Source: Desulfuromusa sp. (GTDB lineage Bacteria; Desulfobacterota; Desulfuromonadia; Desulfuromonadales; Geopsychrobacteraceae). From it: a DNA stretch of 11,891 nucleotides. Within the stretch, counting starts at the first letter, position 1, and each line of letters begins with the position of its first letter. Of the stretch, positions 1-7,291 are shown in pieces. Both the position numbers and the translations under genes were made by a program. The stretch is from NCBI GenBank assembly GCA_029933365.1, contig JAOZOH010000087.1, forward strand, positions 1 to 11,891, given 5' to 3'. The notes beneath the pieces are model-generated. The model saw only the letters and a program-made list of their open reading frames with translations. It did no database searches and had not been told where the DNA came from.

Positions 1-943
1 CGTGAGGCAGTTCGTTGATGTCGAGACCGCGTGCGGCGATATCGGTGGCAACCAGAATACGGGTTTTGTTTGCTTTGAAATCGGCAAGGGCGCGGGTTCT
101 CAGTCCCTGATTCTTATCTCCGTGGATTGCCACTGCAGAGATGTTTTCACTCTTCAGGTGTCGAACTAATTGGTCCGCACCGTTTTTGGTTCGGGTGAAA
201 ACCAGTACTTGCGACCAGTCTTTATTACGTATCAGGTGACTGAGGAGTGCAGATTTCTTACCCTTATCAACCTCATAAACCCACTGTTTGACACTTTTTG
301 GTGCTGAGTTTCGCTTGCTGACCTCTATCCTTACTGGATTGTTGAGTAGACCGTTGGTGAGCTTGCGGATATCGTCGGAAAAGGTTGCTGAGAAGAGCAG
401 GTTCTGCCGCTTTTTCGGCAGCAGCGTGAGAATCTTACCGATTTCGTCGCTGAAACCCATACCGAGCATCCGATCCGCCTCATCCAGTACCAACGTTTGC
501 AGCTGTGAAAATTTCACGGCATTCCGGTCAAAAAGATCAAGCAATCGGCCCGGTGTCGCTACCAGTACATCGACCCCACCACGCAGTTTCATCATCTGTG
601 GATTGATTTTCACCCCTCCGTAGACAACACTCGACTTCAAAGACAGGTGTTTACCATAGGTCGCAACGCTCTCGGCAACCTGCACCGCCAGTTCACGGGT
701 CGGGGTTAGGATCAGAACTCGGATATGATTTGATTTCACTTTACCGCCATTGGCAAGTTGGTGCAGCAGTGGCAGGGTGAAACTGGCCGTTTTCCCGGTT
801 CCGGTTTGTGCCGCAGCCATGACATCCCTACCGGAGAGAACCGCAGGGATCGCTTTACTCTGGATCAGGGTGGGAGAGGAATAGTTTTCTTCTCCGATAG
901 CACGAAGAACGGGCTCGGAGAGTCCAAAAGATGAAAATGACAT
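1..943 (-). CDS. rhlE: ATP-dependent RNA helicase, DEAD-box, RhlE-like (3' end cut by window edge)
   Basis: This is a DEAD-box RNA helicase that uses ATP to unwind or remodel RNA in the cytoplasm; RhlE-type members act in ribosome assembly and RNA turnover. Translating the minus strand from the ATG at 943-941 gives 314 residues with no stop before the window edge. In order they show the Q-motif region ([11 protein letters not shown], about 23-33), motif I AQTGTGKT (45-52), PTREL (81-85), TPGR (130-133), the Walker B motif DEAD (154-157), SAT (185-187) and ARGLD (304-308). [17 protein letters not shown] (274-290) resembles the matching RhlE segment. The C-terminal part of helicase domain 2 and any basic tail lie outside. 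The start is 19 nt downstream of the DUF1460 gene stop, so it is probably the last known member of the phosphate transporter operon. A GAGAGG about 15 nt before the ATG is a distant ribosome binding site. Family assignment is very secure; RhlE over other DEAD-box subfamilies is likely. Confidence 0.95.
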   Translation of the reverse strand, partial: MSFSSFGLSEPVLRAIGEENYSSPTLIQSKAIPAVLSGRDVMAAAQTGTGKTASFTLPLLHQLANGGKVKSNHIRVLILTPTRELAVQVAESVATYGKHLSLKSSVVYGGVKINPQMMKLRGGVDVLVATPGRLLDLFDRNAVKFSQLQTLVLDEADRMLGMGFSDEIGKILTLLPKKRQNLLFSATFSDDIRKLTNGLLNNPVRIEVSKRNSAPKSVKQWVYEVDKGKKSALLSHLIRNKDWSQVLVFTRTKNGADQLVRHLKSENISAVAIHGDKNQGLRTRALADFKANKTRILVATDIAARGLDINELPH

Positions 944-962
944 AGAATTATACAATATCCTC

Positions 963-1826
963 TCAATTCATGGAGCTTGGCCGGTATACAATCAATCCTT
1001 TTTCCCCTCCCAAGTATGGGAGCAGTTCTTCGTCTATAACTTTTTTTCGGAAAAATCTTGTGGAAGCGTGTCGCAGGAAAATCTTTCCTTCTTTTTTGAT
1101 GACAATCCCGGTATGGGAAACATCGAGCCCTGGGTAAGGGCTATAAATGCCAACGTAGTCTCCACTTTGCAAGCGAGTAAGAACTGATTCGTCGATTGCT
1201 TCGGGCGGAATAAAAGCAATAACCTGTTTCTTTGCAGGATATCCCGACAGATAGAGTGTTCCATCAGCCTTTTTGTTCAGTTGCTTCTCCACCCAGCGAA
1301 CATTTGGTCCCCCGACCTGAGCGGTTACATCGCGCAACGGAGCGAAGAGCGCATTTCCCCACGCAGAGAAGAAATGATTTCGGTCCAAAAAAGTGACTCG
1401 CCCGTAGCGGTAGCGGATGTGTCGCAGAGCTTCTTGGAATCCCACAAAATTGTTTGATCTGCGTAGCGCTTCTACGTAATCAAGAAAGGTAAAGCAGTCC
1501 ATTCCATCCAAACGAAGGACAAAAATTTCAGCAGTGTCGGCGCTCCCGATCAGTGTGTTTGCAAGGTAAGGAGTTACAAGAAAAGCTGCTGAGATGAAGG
1601 CGACTTTTTCACCGGGATCTCTAATATCTCTGGCTACACGCTGGAGATTCTCAATTTTTATCTGGTTCCAGTGACCGAGATCAAAAGGTTTCTTTTGCAA
1701 TGTGGCACAGGATGATAAGACGAGTGGAAGGACTACGAGTAGAGCCATTCTCCAAATCAACCGCCGGAAACCTCGGCAGCATCTTGCTTCTGCTAAAGAT
1801 GAACTTGGTGTTGAAAAATGGCTCAT
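963..1826 (-). CDS. DUF1460 lipoprotein, N-acetylmuramoyl-L-alanine amidase-like
   Basis: This protein of 287 residues belongs to the DUF1460 family, a branch of the NlpC/P60-like cysteine peptidase fold linked to peptidoglycan peptide or amide cleavage. The mature protein probably sits in the periplasm, tethered to a membrane. A hydrophobic stretch (about 28-37) ends in a lipobox LSSC with the lipidated Cys at 40. The likely catalytic Cys is C111 in [10 protein letters not shown], and candidate His residues are H238 in DVSHTGIV and H253 in LRHAS. The first ATG gives an unusually long 26-residue n-region; M27 is an alternative start but would leave the signal peptide without its arginines. 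An AGG sits 7 nt before the first ATG. The gene starts 30 nt after the transporter stop and ends 19 nt before the helicase start, so co-transcription is likely. The substrate is not determined by sequence. Confidence 0.88.
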   Translation of the reverse strand: MSHFSTPSSSLAEARCCRGFRRLIWRMALLVVLPLVLSSCATLQKKPFDLGHWNQIKIENLQRVARDIRDPGEKVAFISAAFLVTPYLANTLIGSADTAEIFVLRLDGMDCFTFLDYVEALRRSNNFVGFQEALRHIRYRYGRVTFLDRNHFFSAWGNALFAPLRDVTAQVGGPNVRWVEKQLNKKADGTLYLSGYPAKKQVIAFIPPEAIDESVLTRLQSGDYVGIYSPYPGLDVSHTGIVIKKEGKIFLRHASTRFFRKKVIDEELLPYLGGEKGLIVYRPSSMN

Positions 1827-1856
1827 TTAAACCTGTCTTTAGTGGTCTGTTGAGAT

Positions 1857-3542
1857 TTATGCTCCTAGTGAGGTGTCGGCAAAAATGGCTTCATGCAGGT
1901 TGACGGTGTGATTTTTTATCCGCCGCAGGGCAACGGCCATATCGCTGAAAGTCAGAGAGGGGAGGGCACCACAACTTCCATCCTTCATCCGGTTAAGGTG
2001 TGCCTTACGGATGATGTCAGCCTGGTCATTAAGGCGGCTGGCTTCATCGTAAACTTTCTGGGTGTTGCTGGCCTCCTCATCGTTGAAGGACTTACAAACA
2101 AGAGTAAAAAAAGCGAGTATTTCATGATGGTAACTGATCAGATCATTCCAGCCATCTTCACTGTAATCAAGCTCATATTTATCCAGCCGTTTCATGTAGG
2201 AACAGAGGGAGGCCGCATAATCGGCAATTGACTCAAGTTCATCGGCTGCCCGGATAAAACTATAGGCTCGATCTGATTGTTTATTGCTGGCGTTTCCTGC
2301 TTGCATCAACGTAACGGTGAAAGTGGTGATCTCATGTTGTATGATGTCTGTTTCGTCTTCCAGTTTCATCACTTTACGGTAGAATTGTTCACGCCCTTTT
2401 ATGCCCCGTTGGAGAAAACTTCCCGAATGGCGTAGTGCTTTGTGTGCCATCTTCTGCATCCGTTTAAGTTCACCAAAAATCATCGGGAAACCCATGGCTA
2501 CAGGTATTGTGCCGGGGGCTCCAATATATTTGAAAGAACCTTTTTCAGCCCCCTGCTTCTCCGGTATCATTTTGGTGACAAGCTTCGATAGATGATTGAG
2601 AAACGGCAACATCACCAGGGTGGCTGTGACATTGAAGAAGGTATGTGCCATGGCAATGTGGGCGGCAATGTAGGGACGATTCCCTTCAACATCGGTAAAG
2701 TTTGACATGCCTGGAACAAATTTCTCGACCATTCCGACGTAGGGCAAGAAGAAAGAGATGATGATGAAAACCCCTAGCAGATTGAAGACACTGTGTGCCA
2801 TTGCCGCACGCCGGGAGGCAATGCTTCCGCCGATAGCAGCAAACTGGGCGGTAATTGTGGTGCCGATATTCTCGCCCATAACCAGGGCAACAGCAGTGTA
2901 AAGGGGGATGGCTCCGGTGGTTGCAAGGGCAATTGTGATGCCGAGCATTGCTGAACTGCTTTGGATGATCATCGTCATCAAACAGCCGATAGCAACACAA
3001 CCAAGGATGCTCAATAACGACTGGGCATCGAGGGAGAGCATCAGGTTCATGAAGCCTTCGTCGTTACGGAGTGGCTTGAAGGCACCACTCATAATCTCAA
3101 GACCAAAGAAGATCAGACCCAATGCGACCAGAATTTTGGAACTTGCCGAAACCCGCTCATTTTTAGAAAAGAGCATCGGAAAAACGCCAATAGCGATGAG
3201 TAACAGGCCGTATTTGCCAACTTTGACTGCCAGTATCCATCCTGTGATAGTGGTGCCAATATTGGCACCAAGAATGACACCGATTGCTTGGGTCAGTTGC
3301 ATCAGCCCAGCGTTGGTCAGACCGACAACCATGACTGTGGTTATTGATGAGGATTGAACAAAGGTGGTCACAAATAAACCGACCAAGACCGCCAGGAAGC
3401 GGTTGGTAGTCACTGACGAGATTGCTTTACGAATCAGAGTTCCCGAGAGTATCTGCAAACTGTCGGAGAGATACTTCATTCCGAGGATAAAGACCCCGAG
3501 GCCACCAACGGCGGTATAGCCCATTTTAAAAGGTTCGATCAT
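1857..3542 (-). CDS. Na+/phosphate cotransporter (NptA/PF02690 family) with C-terminal PhoU-like domain
   Basis: This inner-membrane protein of 561 residues probably couples sodium entry to inorganic phosphate transport. The N-terminal ~320 residues are hydrophobic and contain the inverted duplication typical of the family. QSSS occurs at 63-66 and again at 194-197, and each is followed by a matching motif, GANIGTT (92-98) and GENIGTT (223-229). From about 355 to the end the protein is helical, charged and cytoplasmic-looking, with a PhoU-like DELESIADYA segment (434-443). PhoU-like tails are common in bacterial members. The start ATG at 3542-3540 has AAAGG 8 nt upstream. A close sigma-70 promoter lies at 3612-3640. 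Bacterial members can work as exporters or low-affinity importers, so direction of transport is not settled. It leads a likely three-gene operon. Confidence 0.93.
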   Translation of the reverse strand: MIEPFKMGYTAVGGLGVFILGMKYLSDSLQILSGTLIRKAISSVTTNRFLAVLVGLFVTTFVQSSSITTVMVVGLTNAGLMQLTQAIGVILGANIGTTITGWILAVKVGKYGLLLIAIGVFPMLFSKNERVSASSKILVALGLIFFGLEIMSGAFKPLRNDEGFMNLMLSLDAQSLLSILGCVAIGCLMTMIIQSSSAMLGITIALATTGAIPLYTAVALVMGENIGTTITAQFAAIGGSIASRRAAMAHSVFNLLGVFIIISFFLPYVGMVEKFVPGMSNFTDVEGNRPYIAAHIAMAHTFFNVTATLVMLPFLNHLSKLVTKMIPEKQGAEKGSFKYIGAPGTIPVAMGFPMIFGELKRMQKMAHKALRHSGSFLQRGIKGREQFYRKVMKLEDETDIIQHEITTFTVTLMQAGNASNKQSDRAYSFIRAADELESIADYAASLCSYMKRLDKYELDYSEDGWNDLISYHHEILAFFTLVCKSFNDEEASNTQKVYDEASRLNDQADIIRKAHLNRMKDGSCGALPSLTFSDMAVALRRIKNHTVNLHEAIFADTSLGA

Positions 3543-3611
3543 TTGGTAAACCTTTGATAAATAATGGTATGTTTCATCGTCTACACGACTTGACTGATGT
3601 CGATGGGGCGC

Positions 3612-3640
3612 AATTTAGTCGGCTTTTAGGATGCTGTCAA
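3612..3640 (-). promoter_or_regulatory. Predicted sigma-70 promoter of the phosphate transporter operon
   Basis: Read on the minus strand, a perfect -35 TTGACA (3640-3635) is separated by exactly 17 nt from TAAATT (3617-3612), a 5-of-6 match to the -10 consensus. The predicted transcription start is near 3605, giving a leader of about 60 nt before the transporter ATG. No PhoB box is evident next to it, but this was judged by eye only. It suggests that the transporter operon is transcribed separately from the upstream DUF2132 gene, although no terminator separates them. Confidence 0.65.
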
Positions 3641-3691
3641 GTGCCTCAACCAACTGTTTGGAATCAATATGAAAATAATATCTGCTGTGAT

Positions 3692-3931
3692 CTATTCAGC
3701 CTCGTTGCAATGCCCTTTTTTCATAGTGAGATAGAGCTCTTCGACTTGCTTCCTTGCCCAAGGTGTTCTGCGCAGAAATTTGAGACTGGACCTCACTGAT
3801 GGGTTGCTGTTAAAGCAGCGGATGTCGATCAGTTGTCCAAGTTCGTCCCAGTCAAAATAATCAACCAGGCTATTTAGAATCTGTTCCAGAGTTACGCCGT
3901 GCAGTGGGTCCTTGGATTTTTGATCACTCAT
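3692..3931 (-). CDS. DUF2132 / VF530-family small DNA-binding-type protein
   Basis: This cytoplasmic protein of 79 residues matches the VF530 (DUF2132) family by recalled motifs: DPLHGVTLE (8-16), a LGQLIDIRCF segment (31-40), and the near-invariant block SLKFLRRTPWAR (49-60) followed by VEELYL. The family is about 70-80 residues long, so it is full length. The Vibrio fischeri member has a solved structure and has been described as DNA binding; the cellular role is unknown. The ATG at 3931-3929 has AAGGA 8 nt upstream. It lies 78 nt downstream of the membrane protein gene on the same strand, so it may be its second cistron. The last ten residues are polar and probably disordered. Confidence 0.9.
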   Translation of the reverse strand: MSDQKSKDPLHGVTLEQILNSLVDYFDWDELGQLIDIRCFNSNPSVRSSLKFLRRTPWARKQVEELYLTMKKGHCNEAE

Positions 3932-4009
3932 GGTTAGGATCCTTGTTTTATAGAAAGGCAGCTTGGGGAGTGCGCGCTGTTTCCGGCTCTTTGCACAGGC
4001 TCCTCCCCC

Positions 4010-4864
4010 TCAGTCGCGACGTCGCAGCCGTAGGTAGCGGGCTGCGTACCAGAGGAGCATGAGCAAGGCAATCAGCGGTAATGCGGGGATAAAGAGCCCT
4101 GTTAGCTGCGCCAGCAGGGTCGCGGCGAATAGCGCGACCACTGAGACCGGCAGGTAGCACCCGATCCGTCCGTTTCGAGCCAGCGTCTCGCCAGCAGTCC
4201 CGATCAAATTATCATTAACATCGAAGCGACCGGCAACAAGGGCAAAGAAAACCACCATAATCCAGTCAGAAAGCCCGAAGGCCGGCGCTAACCCGGTAGA
4301 ACCGGGGAACACCAGTTTTATCAGCACCATGTCGATGAGCGGCGGAGGCCCCTCGGGTGCCAGGTAATACTGTTTAATCTGTTGGGTAAAGCTGGCGGTT
4401 GGACCAAAGAGCCAGCTGGCAAGGTCAGCGAGCGTCATAGCAATGCAGATCGGGATGATTTCCCACAAGCGGTGGACGTATCTGGCCAGAGCGGCTCCGA
4501 TGAGGGTTGCGACCAACAGCAGTAGACCTGATTTAATTACGGTCAGTAGCGGCTGCCAGCCACCGATCAGGGGTAATTGATTGATCAACCAGATACATAG
4601 TGCCAAGGCAATTCCCCAGAAAAGATAAAAGCTGCGTGAGCGCTTTTCAGTGTGCAGCAGCAGGGCGGGCAGCATGAGTTGGGCGGCAGCATAAAGTTGC
4701 AGGGCGATGAACCCGGCGGACCACCAGGGTGAAGCTGTCTTGATCCACCCTCTTGTTGACCAGAGCCCTAAGATAGCGCAGCTCCACAGCAGGTGGCTGG
4801 CAATCAGCAGGAGGATCAGTCGCTGGTTTGATTTGCTGAAGGTTATGAAGGGATGGTGCAACAT
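4010..4864 (-). CDS. Polytopic inner-membrane protein of unknown function, possible GxxD intramembrane aspartyl protease-like
   Basis: This protein of 284 residues has roughly seven to eight hydrophobic segments (about 15-35, 48-70, 80-96, 108-127, 135-152, 195-212, 238-257 and 258-275) and a basic C-terminal tail. I do not recognise a characterised family. Two aspartates lie in or at membrane segments: D147 in TLADLAS, followed by GPT at 154-156, and D200 in FGLSDWIMV. The spacing loosely resembles the two catalytic aspartates of presenilin/signal-peptide-peptidase type proteases, but the second motif is GLSD rather than GxGD. That reading is speculative. The ATG at 4864-4862 is preferred because the open frame further upstream (to 5164) is hydrophilic and overlaps the divergent GIY-YIG gene. 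AAGG lies 12 nt before this ATG, a weak ribosome binding site. Confidence 0.75.
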   Translation of the reverse strand: MLHHPFITFSKSNQRLILLLIASHLLWSCAILGLWSTRGWIKTASPWWSAGFIALQLYAAAQLMLPALLLHTEKRSRSFYLFWGIALALCIWLINQLPLIGGWQPLLTVIKSGLLLLVATLIGAALARYVHRLWEIIPICIAMTLADLASWLFGPTASFTQQIKQYYLAPEGPPPLIDMVLIKLVFPGSTGLAPAFGLSDWIMVVFFALVAGRFDVNDNLIGTAGETLARNGRIGCYLPVSVVALFAATLLAQLTGLFIPALPLIALLMLLWYAARYLRLRRRD

Positions 4865-4964
4865 GGCTCTATCTTGCCTTGCTTGTTTTTGGGTGAGGAA
4901 AACGCTTTTTTCAGTTGTTTGGTCCGTTCCTGCTTCGGGATAGCGGGAGTGTACGTTGTGGCGG

Positions 4965-4992
4965 ATTGTATAAGCAAGTGGATATGGTGCAA
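4965..4992 (-). promoter_or_regulatory. Weak candidate sigma-70 promoter for the membrane protein gene
   Basis: On the minus strand, TTGCAC (4992-4987) is followed after 16 nt by TACAAT (4970-4965), a 5-of-6 match to the -10 box; the -35 match is only 3 of 6. It lies in the 210-nt divergent region between the membrane protein (minus) and the GIY-YIG gene (plus) and would give a leader of about 95 nt. I found no convincing plus-strand promoter in the same region. Confidence 0.3.
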
Positions 4993-5074
4993 AATTATCA
5001 GTGTCCAGCGTACCTTTTTGCATGCTACCTTGCGCATGAGTCAAATTGAAACCGATAGAAAGCGGGACACGGAC

Positions 5075-5359
5075 ATGAACTGGCAGGTTTATATCATCCT
5101 CTGCTCGGACGATTCTCTCTATACTGGCATTACGACCGACGTCAAGCGGCGCTTTGCTCAACATCTCGCGGGCACAGGAGCCAAGTATTTTCGCGTCTGC
5201 TCACCGCTCCGTCTGGTTTATTTGGAGGGCGACCATGATCGCAGTAGCGCCAGCCGTCGAGAAAATCAGATCAAGAAGCTGAAGCCAGTCGACAAGCGGC
5301 GGTTAATTGTGTCGCTTGGTAACCTGCTTGAGGCGAAGAATGAATGTTTCAATTGTTGA
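5075..5359 (+). CDS. GIY-YIG nuclease-domain protein, UPF0213/YhbQ family
   Basis: This single-domain protein of 94 residues has the GIY-YIG nuclease fold. The sequence shows VYIILC (Y6) and YTGI (Y16) as the two halves of the signature. An RR pair at 25-26 in the alpha-helix, GAKYFR (35-40), LVYLEG (47-52) and the glutamate of RREN (E63) before IKKLK follow the YhbQ pattern. Such proteins are presumed to cut or bind DNA with a metal ion; their physiological targets are poorly defined. The frame is open well upstream (to an ATG at 4853, with another at 5036), but the ATG at 5075 puts MNWQVY at the usual family N-terminus and gives the normal length of about 90-100 residues. The YheU-like gene starts 8 nt after the stop, so they form an operon. 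Confidence 0.9.
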   Translation: MNWQVYIILCSDDSLYTGITTDVKRRFAQHLAGTGAKYFRVCSPLRLVYLEGDHDRSSASRRENQIKKLKPVDKRRLIVSLGNLLEAKNECFNC

Positions 5360-5367
5360 GGTGATAT

Positions 5368-5613
5368 GTGTCCCGTAATAAACTGACTGACCAGCACGAA
5401 GAGGGGCTAGAGATCCCGTACGATCAAATTGATATTGATACGTTGCGCAGGATGATCCAGGAATTTGTGAGCAGAGATGGAGCGGATTGGGCTGATGCCG
5501 GTTGTGCGCTGGAAGATAAGGTTGAACAGGTTCTTCAGCAGTTGAAAAGCAAAAAGGTAAAAATTGTTTTTGACCAGATGTCACAAACGGCGAACTTCGT
5601 CGCCTGTTGCTAA
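5368..5613 (+). CDS. YheU family (UPF0270) protein
   Basis: This protein of 81 residues fits the UPF0270/YheU family, small cytoplasmic proteins of unknown function. The family pattern is visible as EIPYDQIDIDTLRRMIQEFV (15-34), followed by SRDGADW (35-41), a helix ALEDKVEQVLQQLK (47-60) and the closing strand KIVFDQMSQTANFV (65-78). About 14 extra polar residues precede the usual N-terminal IP.. start; an internal start would shorten it, but no good ribosome binding site is seen there. The chosen GTG at 5368 has GAGG ending 6 nt upstream, within the stop region of the GIY-YIG gene. The two genes are very probably translationally linked. Confidence 0.85.
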   Translation: MSRNKLTDQHEEGLEIPYDQIDIDTLRRMIQEFVSRDGADWADAGCALEDKVEQVLQQLKSKKVKIVFDQMSQTANFVACC

Positions 5614-5646
5614 AAATATTTCCTCGTTCGTCTGCCAAATAAAAAA

Positions 5647-5674
5647 TTCATAATCAACCCGTGCGTGCTAAAAT
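5647..5674 (+). promoter_or_regulatory. Candidate sigma-70 promoter for the lysine-rich micro-protein
   Basis: TTCATA (5647-5652) and TAAAAT (5669-5674) are spaced by 16 nt and match the -35 and -10 consensus at 4 and 5 of 6 positions. Transcription would start near 5681, about 50 nt before the small ORF. This was judged by eye in an AT-rich stretch, where chance matches are common. Confidence 0.35.
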
Positions 5675-5730
5675 AAGGTACGTTTTATCCTGGATAGGTA
5701 TCTTAATCACGGAAGAGAAGGAGCAAAGTT

Positions 5731-5835
5731 ATGGGCAAGGGCATGGATAGCAAGAAGTCGGATAAAAAAGCACCAGCCAAAAGTATGAAAGAAAAAAAGG
5801 CCGAAAAAAAGATCAAAAAGGCTGAAAAGAAATAG
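5731..5835 (+). CDS. Lysine-rich 34-residue micro-protein
   Basis: ATG at 5731 to TAG at 5833-5835 encodes 34 residues starting MGKGMDSKKSDKKAPAK and ending in IKKAEKK. About 16 of 34 residues are lysine, with alternating Glu and Ala in the second half, so it is very basic, soluble and either disordered or a single charged helix. A near-ideal ribosome binding site, AAGGAG, lies 8 nt before the ATG, and a promoter-like sequence lies about 55-85 nt upstream. I recall similar 30-40 residue proteins starting MGKGMD with Lys-rich tails as hypothetical proteins in Gammaproteobacteria; no function is known to me. Nucleic-acid binding is a guess from charge alone. It stands alone between the YheU-like gene and a terminator. 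Confidence 0.75.
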   Translation: MGKGMDSKKSDKKAPAKSMKEKKAEKKIKKAEKK

Positions 5836-5993
5836 TCGGTCGGGTTCTGTTTCTGCCGGTCGAAAACGTGACCAGCCAATCGGCTTGAGATCCTCACGAT
5901 CCCCGTCATCAGGAAAGATGTCGGTACAGGCTTGACTGGGTATGACAATGAGAGGGTAGGCTAGGGTCGTGGTGTTTAAAGTAGCCTCAAAAT

Positions 5994-6025
5994 GCACATT
6001 TACGGTATGTAAACTGTGCTTTTTT
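5994..6025 (+). terminator. Rho-independent terminator upstream of AMP nucleosidase
   Basis: GCACATTTAC (5994-6003) pairs with GTAAA and TGTGC (6009-6019) across a single bulged C at 6014, with loop GGTAT, and is followed directly by six T residues (6020-6025). The stem is AT-rich but well formed. It would end transcripts from the micro-protein (and possibly the GIY-YIG/YheU operon) and implies that the AMP nucleosidase promoter lies in the ~80 nt that follow, or that read-through is needed. The rest of 5836-6104 shows no gene. Confidence 0.65.
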
Positions 6026-6104
6026 GGCCATTTTTGCCTTGCATTTTCTGCCTCAAAAACGTTTTTCAATACCCTGCTATGTCTTTTTCTGCAAAGGATC
6101 TTTT

Positions 6105-6878
6105 ATGGTTGACCGTCTCCAAATCACCAAAAACTGGTTGCCGCGCTACACTGGGATGTCGCTCGACGACTTTGGTGACTACGTCTTGCTGACCAACTTC
6201 CGCCACTACGTCGACAAGTTTGCCGAGATGTTCTCCTGTGATATTCAAGGTGAAGACAGGCCGATGCAGGCAGCAACGAACAGTAGCGGCCTGACTATTA
6301 TCAACTTTGGTATAGGTTCGGCGAATGCGGCCACGATCATGGATTTACTCAGTGCTATCCATCCCAAAGGGGTGTTGTTCCTCGGCAAATGTGGCGGGCT
6401 GAAGAAATCAACCGAGATAGGCCACTTCATTCTCCCGAATGCCGCTATTCGTGGCGAGGGGACCAGCAACGATTATTTTCCCGCTGAAGTCCCAGCGTTG
6501 CCATCATTTAAATTGCATAAATTTGTTTCCGAAAAGATTCTTGAATCTGGCCATGACTACCGCACTGGGGTGGTTTATACGACTAATCGTCGCATCTGGG
6601 AGCACGATCAAACATTTCTGGAGAAACTTAAAAAGATGACTAGTATCGGCATCGATATGGAAACTGCGACGATTTTTATCGTCGGTCACTACAATGTTAT
6701 TGCGCGTGGTGCCCTGTTGCTGGTTTCGGATGTGCCATTGACTCCCGAAGGAGTAAAAACCGAGGAGTCGGATCAGCAAGTGACTCAGCAATGGGCTGAC
6801 AGCCATCTGCAGATTGGTATTGATGCGATGACTGAAATCGGTGAGAAGGGAGAGAAAATTAAACATTTTCTCTATTAA
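6105..6878 (+). CDS. amn: AMP nucleosidase (short, Bacteroides-type)
   Basis: This cytoplasmic enzyme of 257 residues hydrolyses AMP to adenine and ribose 5-phosphate, linking adenylate pool control with purine salvage. It has the nucleoside phosphorylase/nucleosidase fold. Visible signatures are NWLPRYTG (10-17), INFGIGSANAATIMDLLSAI (66-85), LFLGKCGGLK (91-100), AAIRGEGTSNDYFP (113-126), VYTTNRRIWEHD (157-168), the ribose-binding GIDMETATIF (182-191) with E186, and LLLVSDVPLTPEGVKTE (204-220) with D209 as the probable catalytic acid. The length fits the short type common in Bacteroidetes, not the ~480-residue E. coli Amn. The ATG at 6105 has AAAGGA 6 nt upstream and matches the family N-terminus; the frame stays open to 6024, but that part overlaps the terminator. 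No hairpin terminator is seen after the stop. Confidence 0.95.
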   Translation: MVDRLQITKNWLPRYTGMSLDDFGDYVLLTNFRHYVDKFAEMFSCDIQGEDRPMQAATNSSGLTIINFGIGSANAATIMDLLSAIHPKGVLFLGKCGGLKKSTEIGHFILPNAAIRGEGTSNDYFPAEVPALPSFKLHKFVSEKILESGHDYRTGVVYTTNRRIWEHDQTFLEKLKKMTSIGIDMETATIFIVGHYNVIARGALLLVSDVPLTPEGVKTEESDQQVTQQWADSHLQIGIDAMTEIGEKGEKIKHFLY

Positions 6879-7154
6879 AAGTTATGCCGCAAGACCAATA
6901 CTCCATTTTCTGTGACAAAAAGAGCCTGCTGAATTCACTCCTGAAAATGACCTGCCCGATTGCAATCGACCCCGTATAAAAATTCGGAACATATTATTGA
7001 ATATATCTGCCTTGCCAGTAGTACTTAAAGTCGGTCAAAAATCCTATGGACATATGCGAACCGTTTTGGCAGGACATTTGATAAACGGATCCGAAGGAAT
7101 TGCAGGGGGCGACCGTCAATTGCCACAACTGCTAAGTTTTGACAACGGTTTGAA
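6879..7154. other. Intergenic stretch without recognisable gene
   Basis: This stretch runs between the AMP nucleosidase stop and the tRNA-like relic. I see no ribosome-binding-site-supported ORF, RNA gene or strong terminator. A short palindrome GATTGCAATC occurs near 6959-6968, and a TTGACA at 7139-7144 has no good -10 partner. It may be degraded DNA linked to the adjoining tRNA relic, but that is inference. Confidence 0.5.
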
Positions 7155-7231
7155 TCGAAGTTAGCGCACTTTGGTAGCACACTTCGTTTGGAACCAAGAT
7201 GTCGGAGGTTCGAATCCTCTCGCTCCGACCA
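7155..7231 (+). pseudogene. Decayed tRNA-Pro(UGG)-like gene / possible tRNA-derived attachment site
   Basis: The 77 nt can be laid on a tRNA-Pro cloverleaf without gaps. The D-loop region TAGCGCACTTTGGTAGCACAC, a 7-nt anticodon loop TTTGGAA (anticodon TGG, proline), a perfect T-arm GGAGG-TTCGAAT-CCTCT, and the 3' end CGCTCCG plus ACCA are all in place. The 5' acceptor strand TCGAAGT pairs at only about two of seven positions with CGCTCCG. The D-stem has a C-A mismatch and the anticodon stem CTTCG/CCAAG has a C-C mismatch. It should therefore not give a working tRNA. Loss in the 5' half with an intact 3' half is what is expected where integrases use the tRNA 3' end as an att site, but simple decay of a duplicate is also possible. 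No integrase gene is in the window. Confidence 0.7.
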
Positions 7232-7291
7232 CAATTTCAAAGGTTTGGCAATTTATCGCTGATTCTTTTTTGTGCCTCCGGGAAGGGTTCC

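Noticed and set aside
288..623. Plus-strand ORF of 111 codons
   Set aside because: It is antisense to the RhlE-like helicase, whose motifs are unambiguous on the other strand.
947..952. Perfect TATAAT on the minus strand just before the helicase ATG
   Set aside because: It would place the transcription start at or inside the start codon, and no -35 box is found 16-18 nt upstream (CTCCAT).
2908..3357. Plus-strand ORF of 149 codons
   Set aside because: It is antisense to the transporter membrane domain, where both QSSS motifs confirm the minus-strand reading.
4853..5074. Longer start for the GIY-YIG protein
   Set aside because: The family N-terminus matches MNWQVY at 5075; the extension overlaps the divergent membrane protein gene start.
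4865..5164. Longer start for the membrane protein (Met at 5164)
   Set aside because: The extra 100 residues are hydrophilic, unlike the rest, and overlap the GIY-YIG gene on the other strand.
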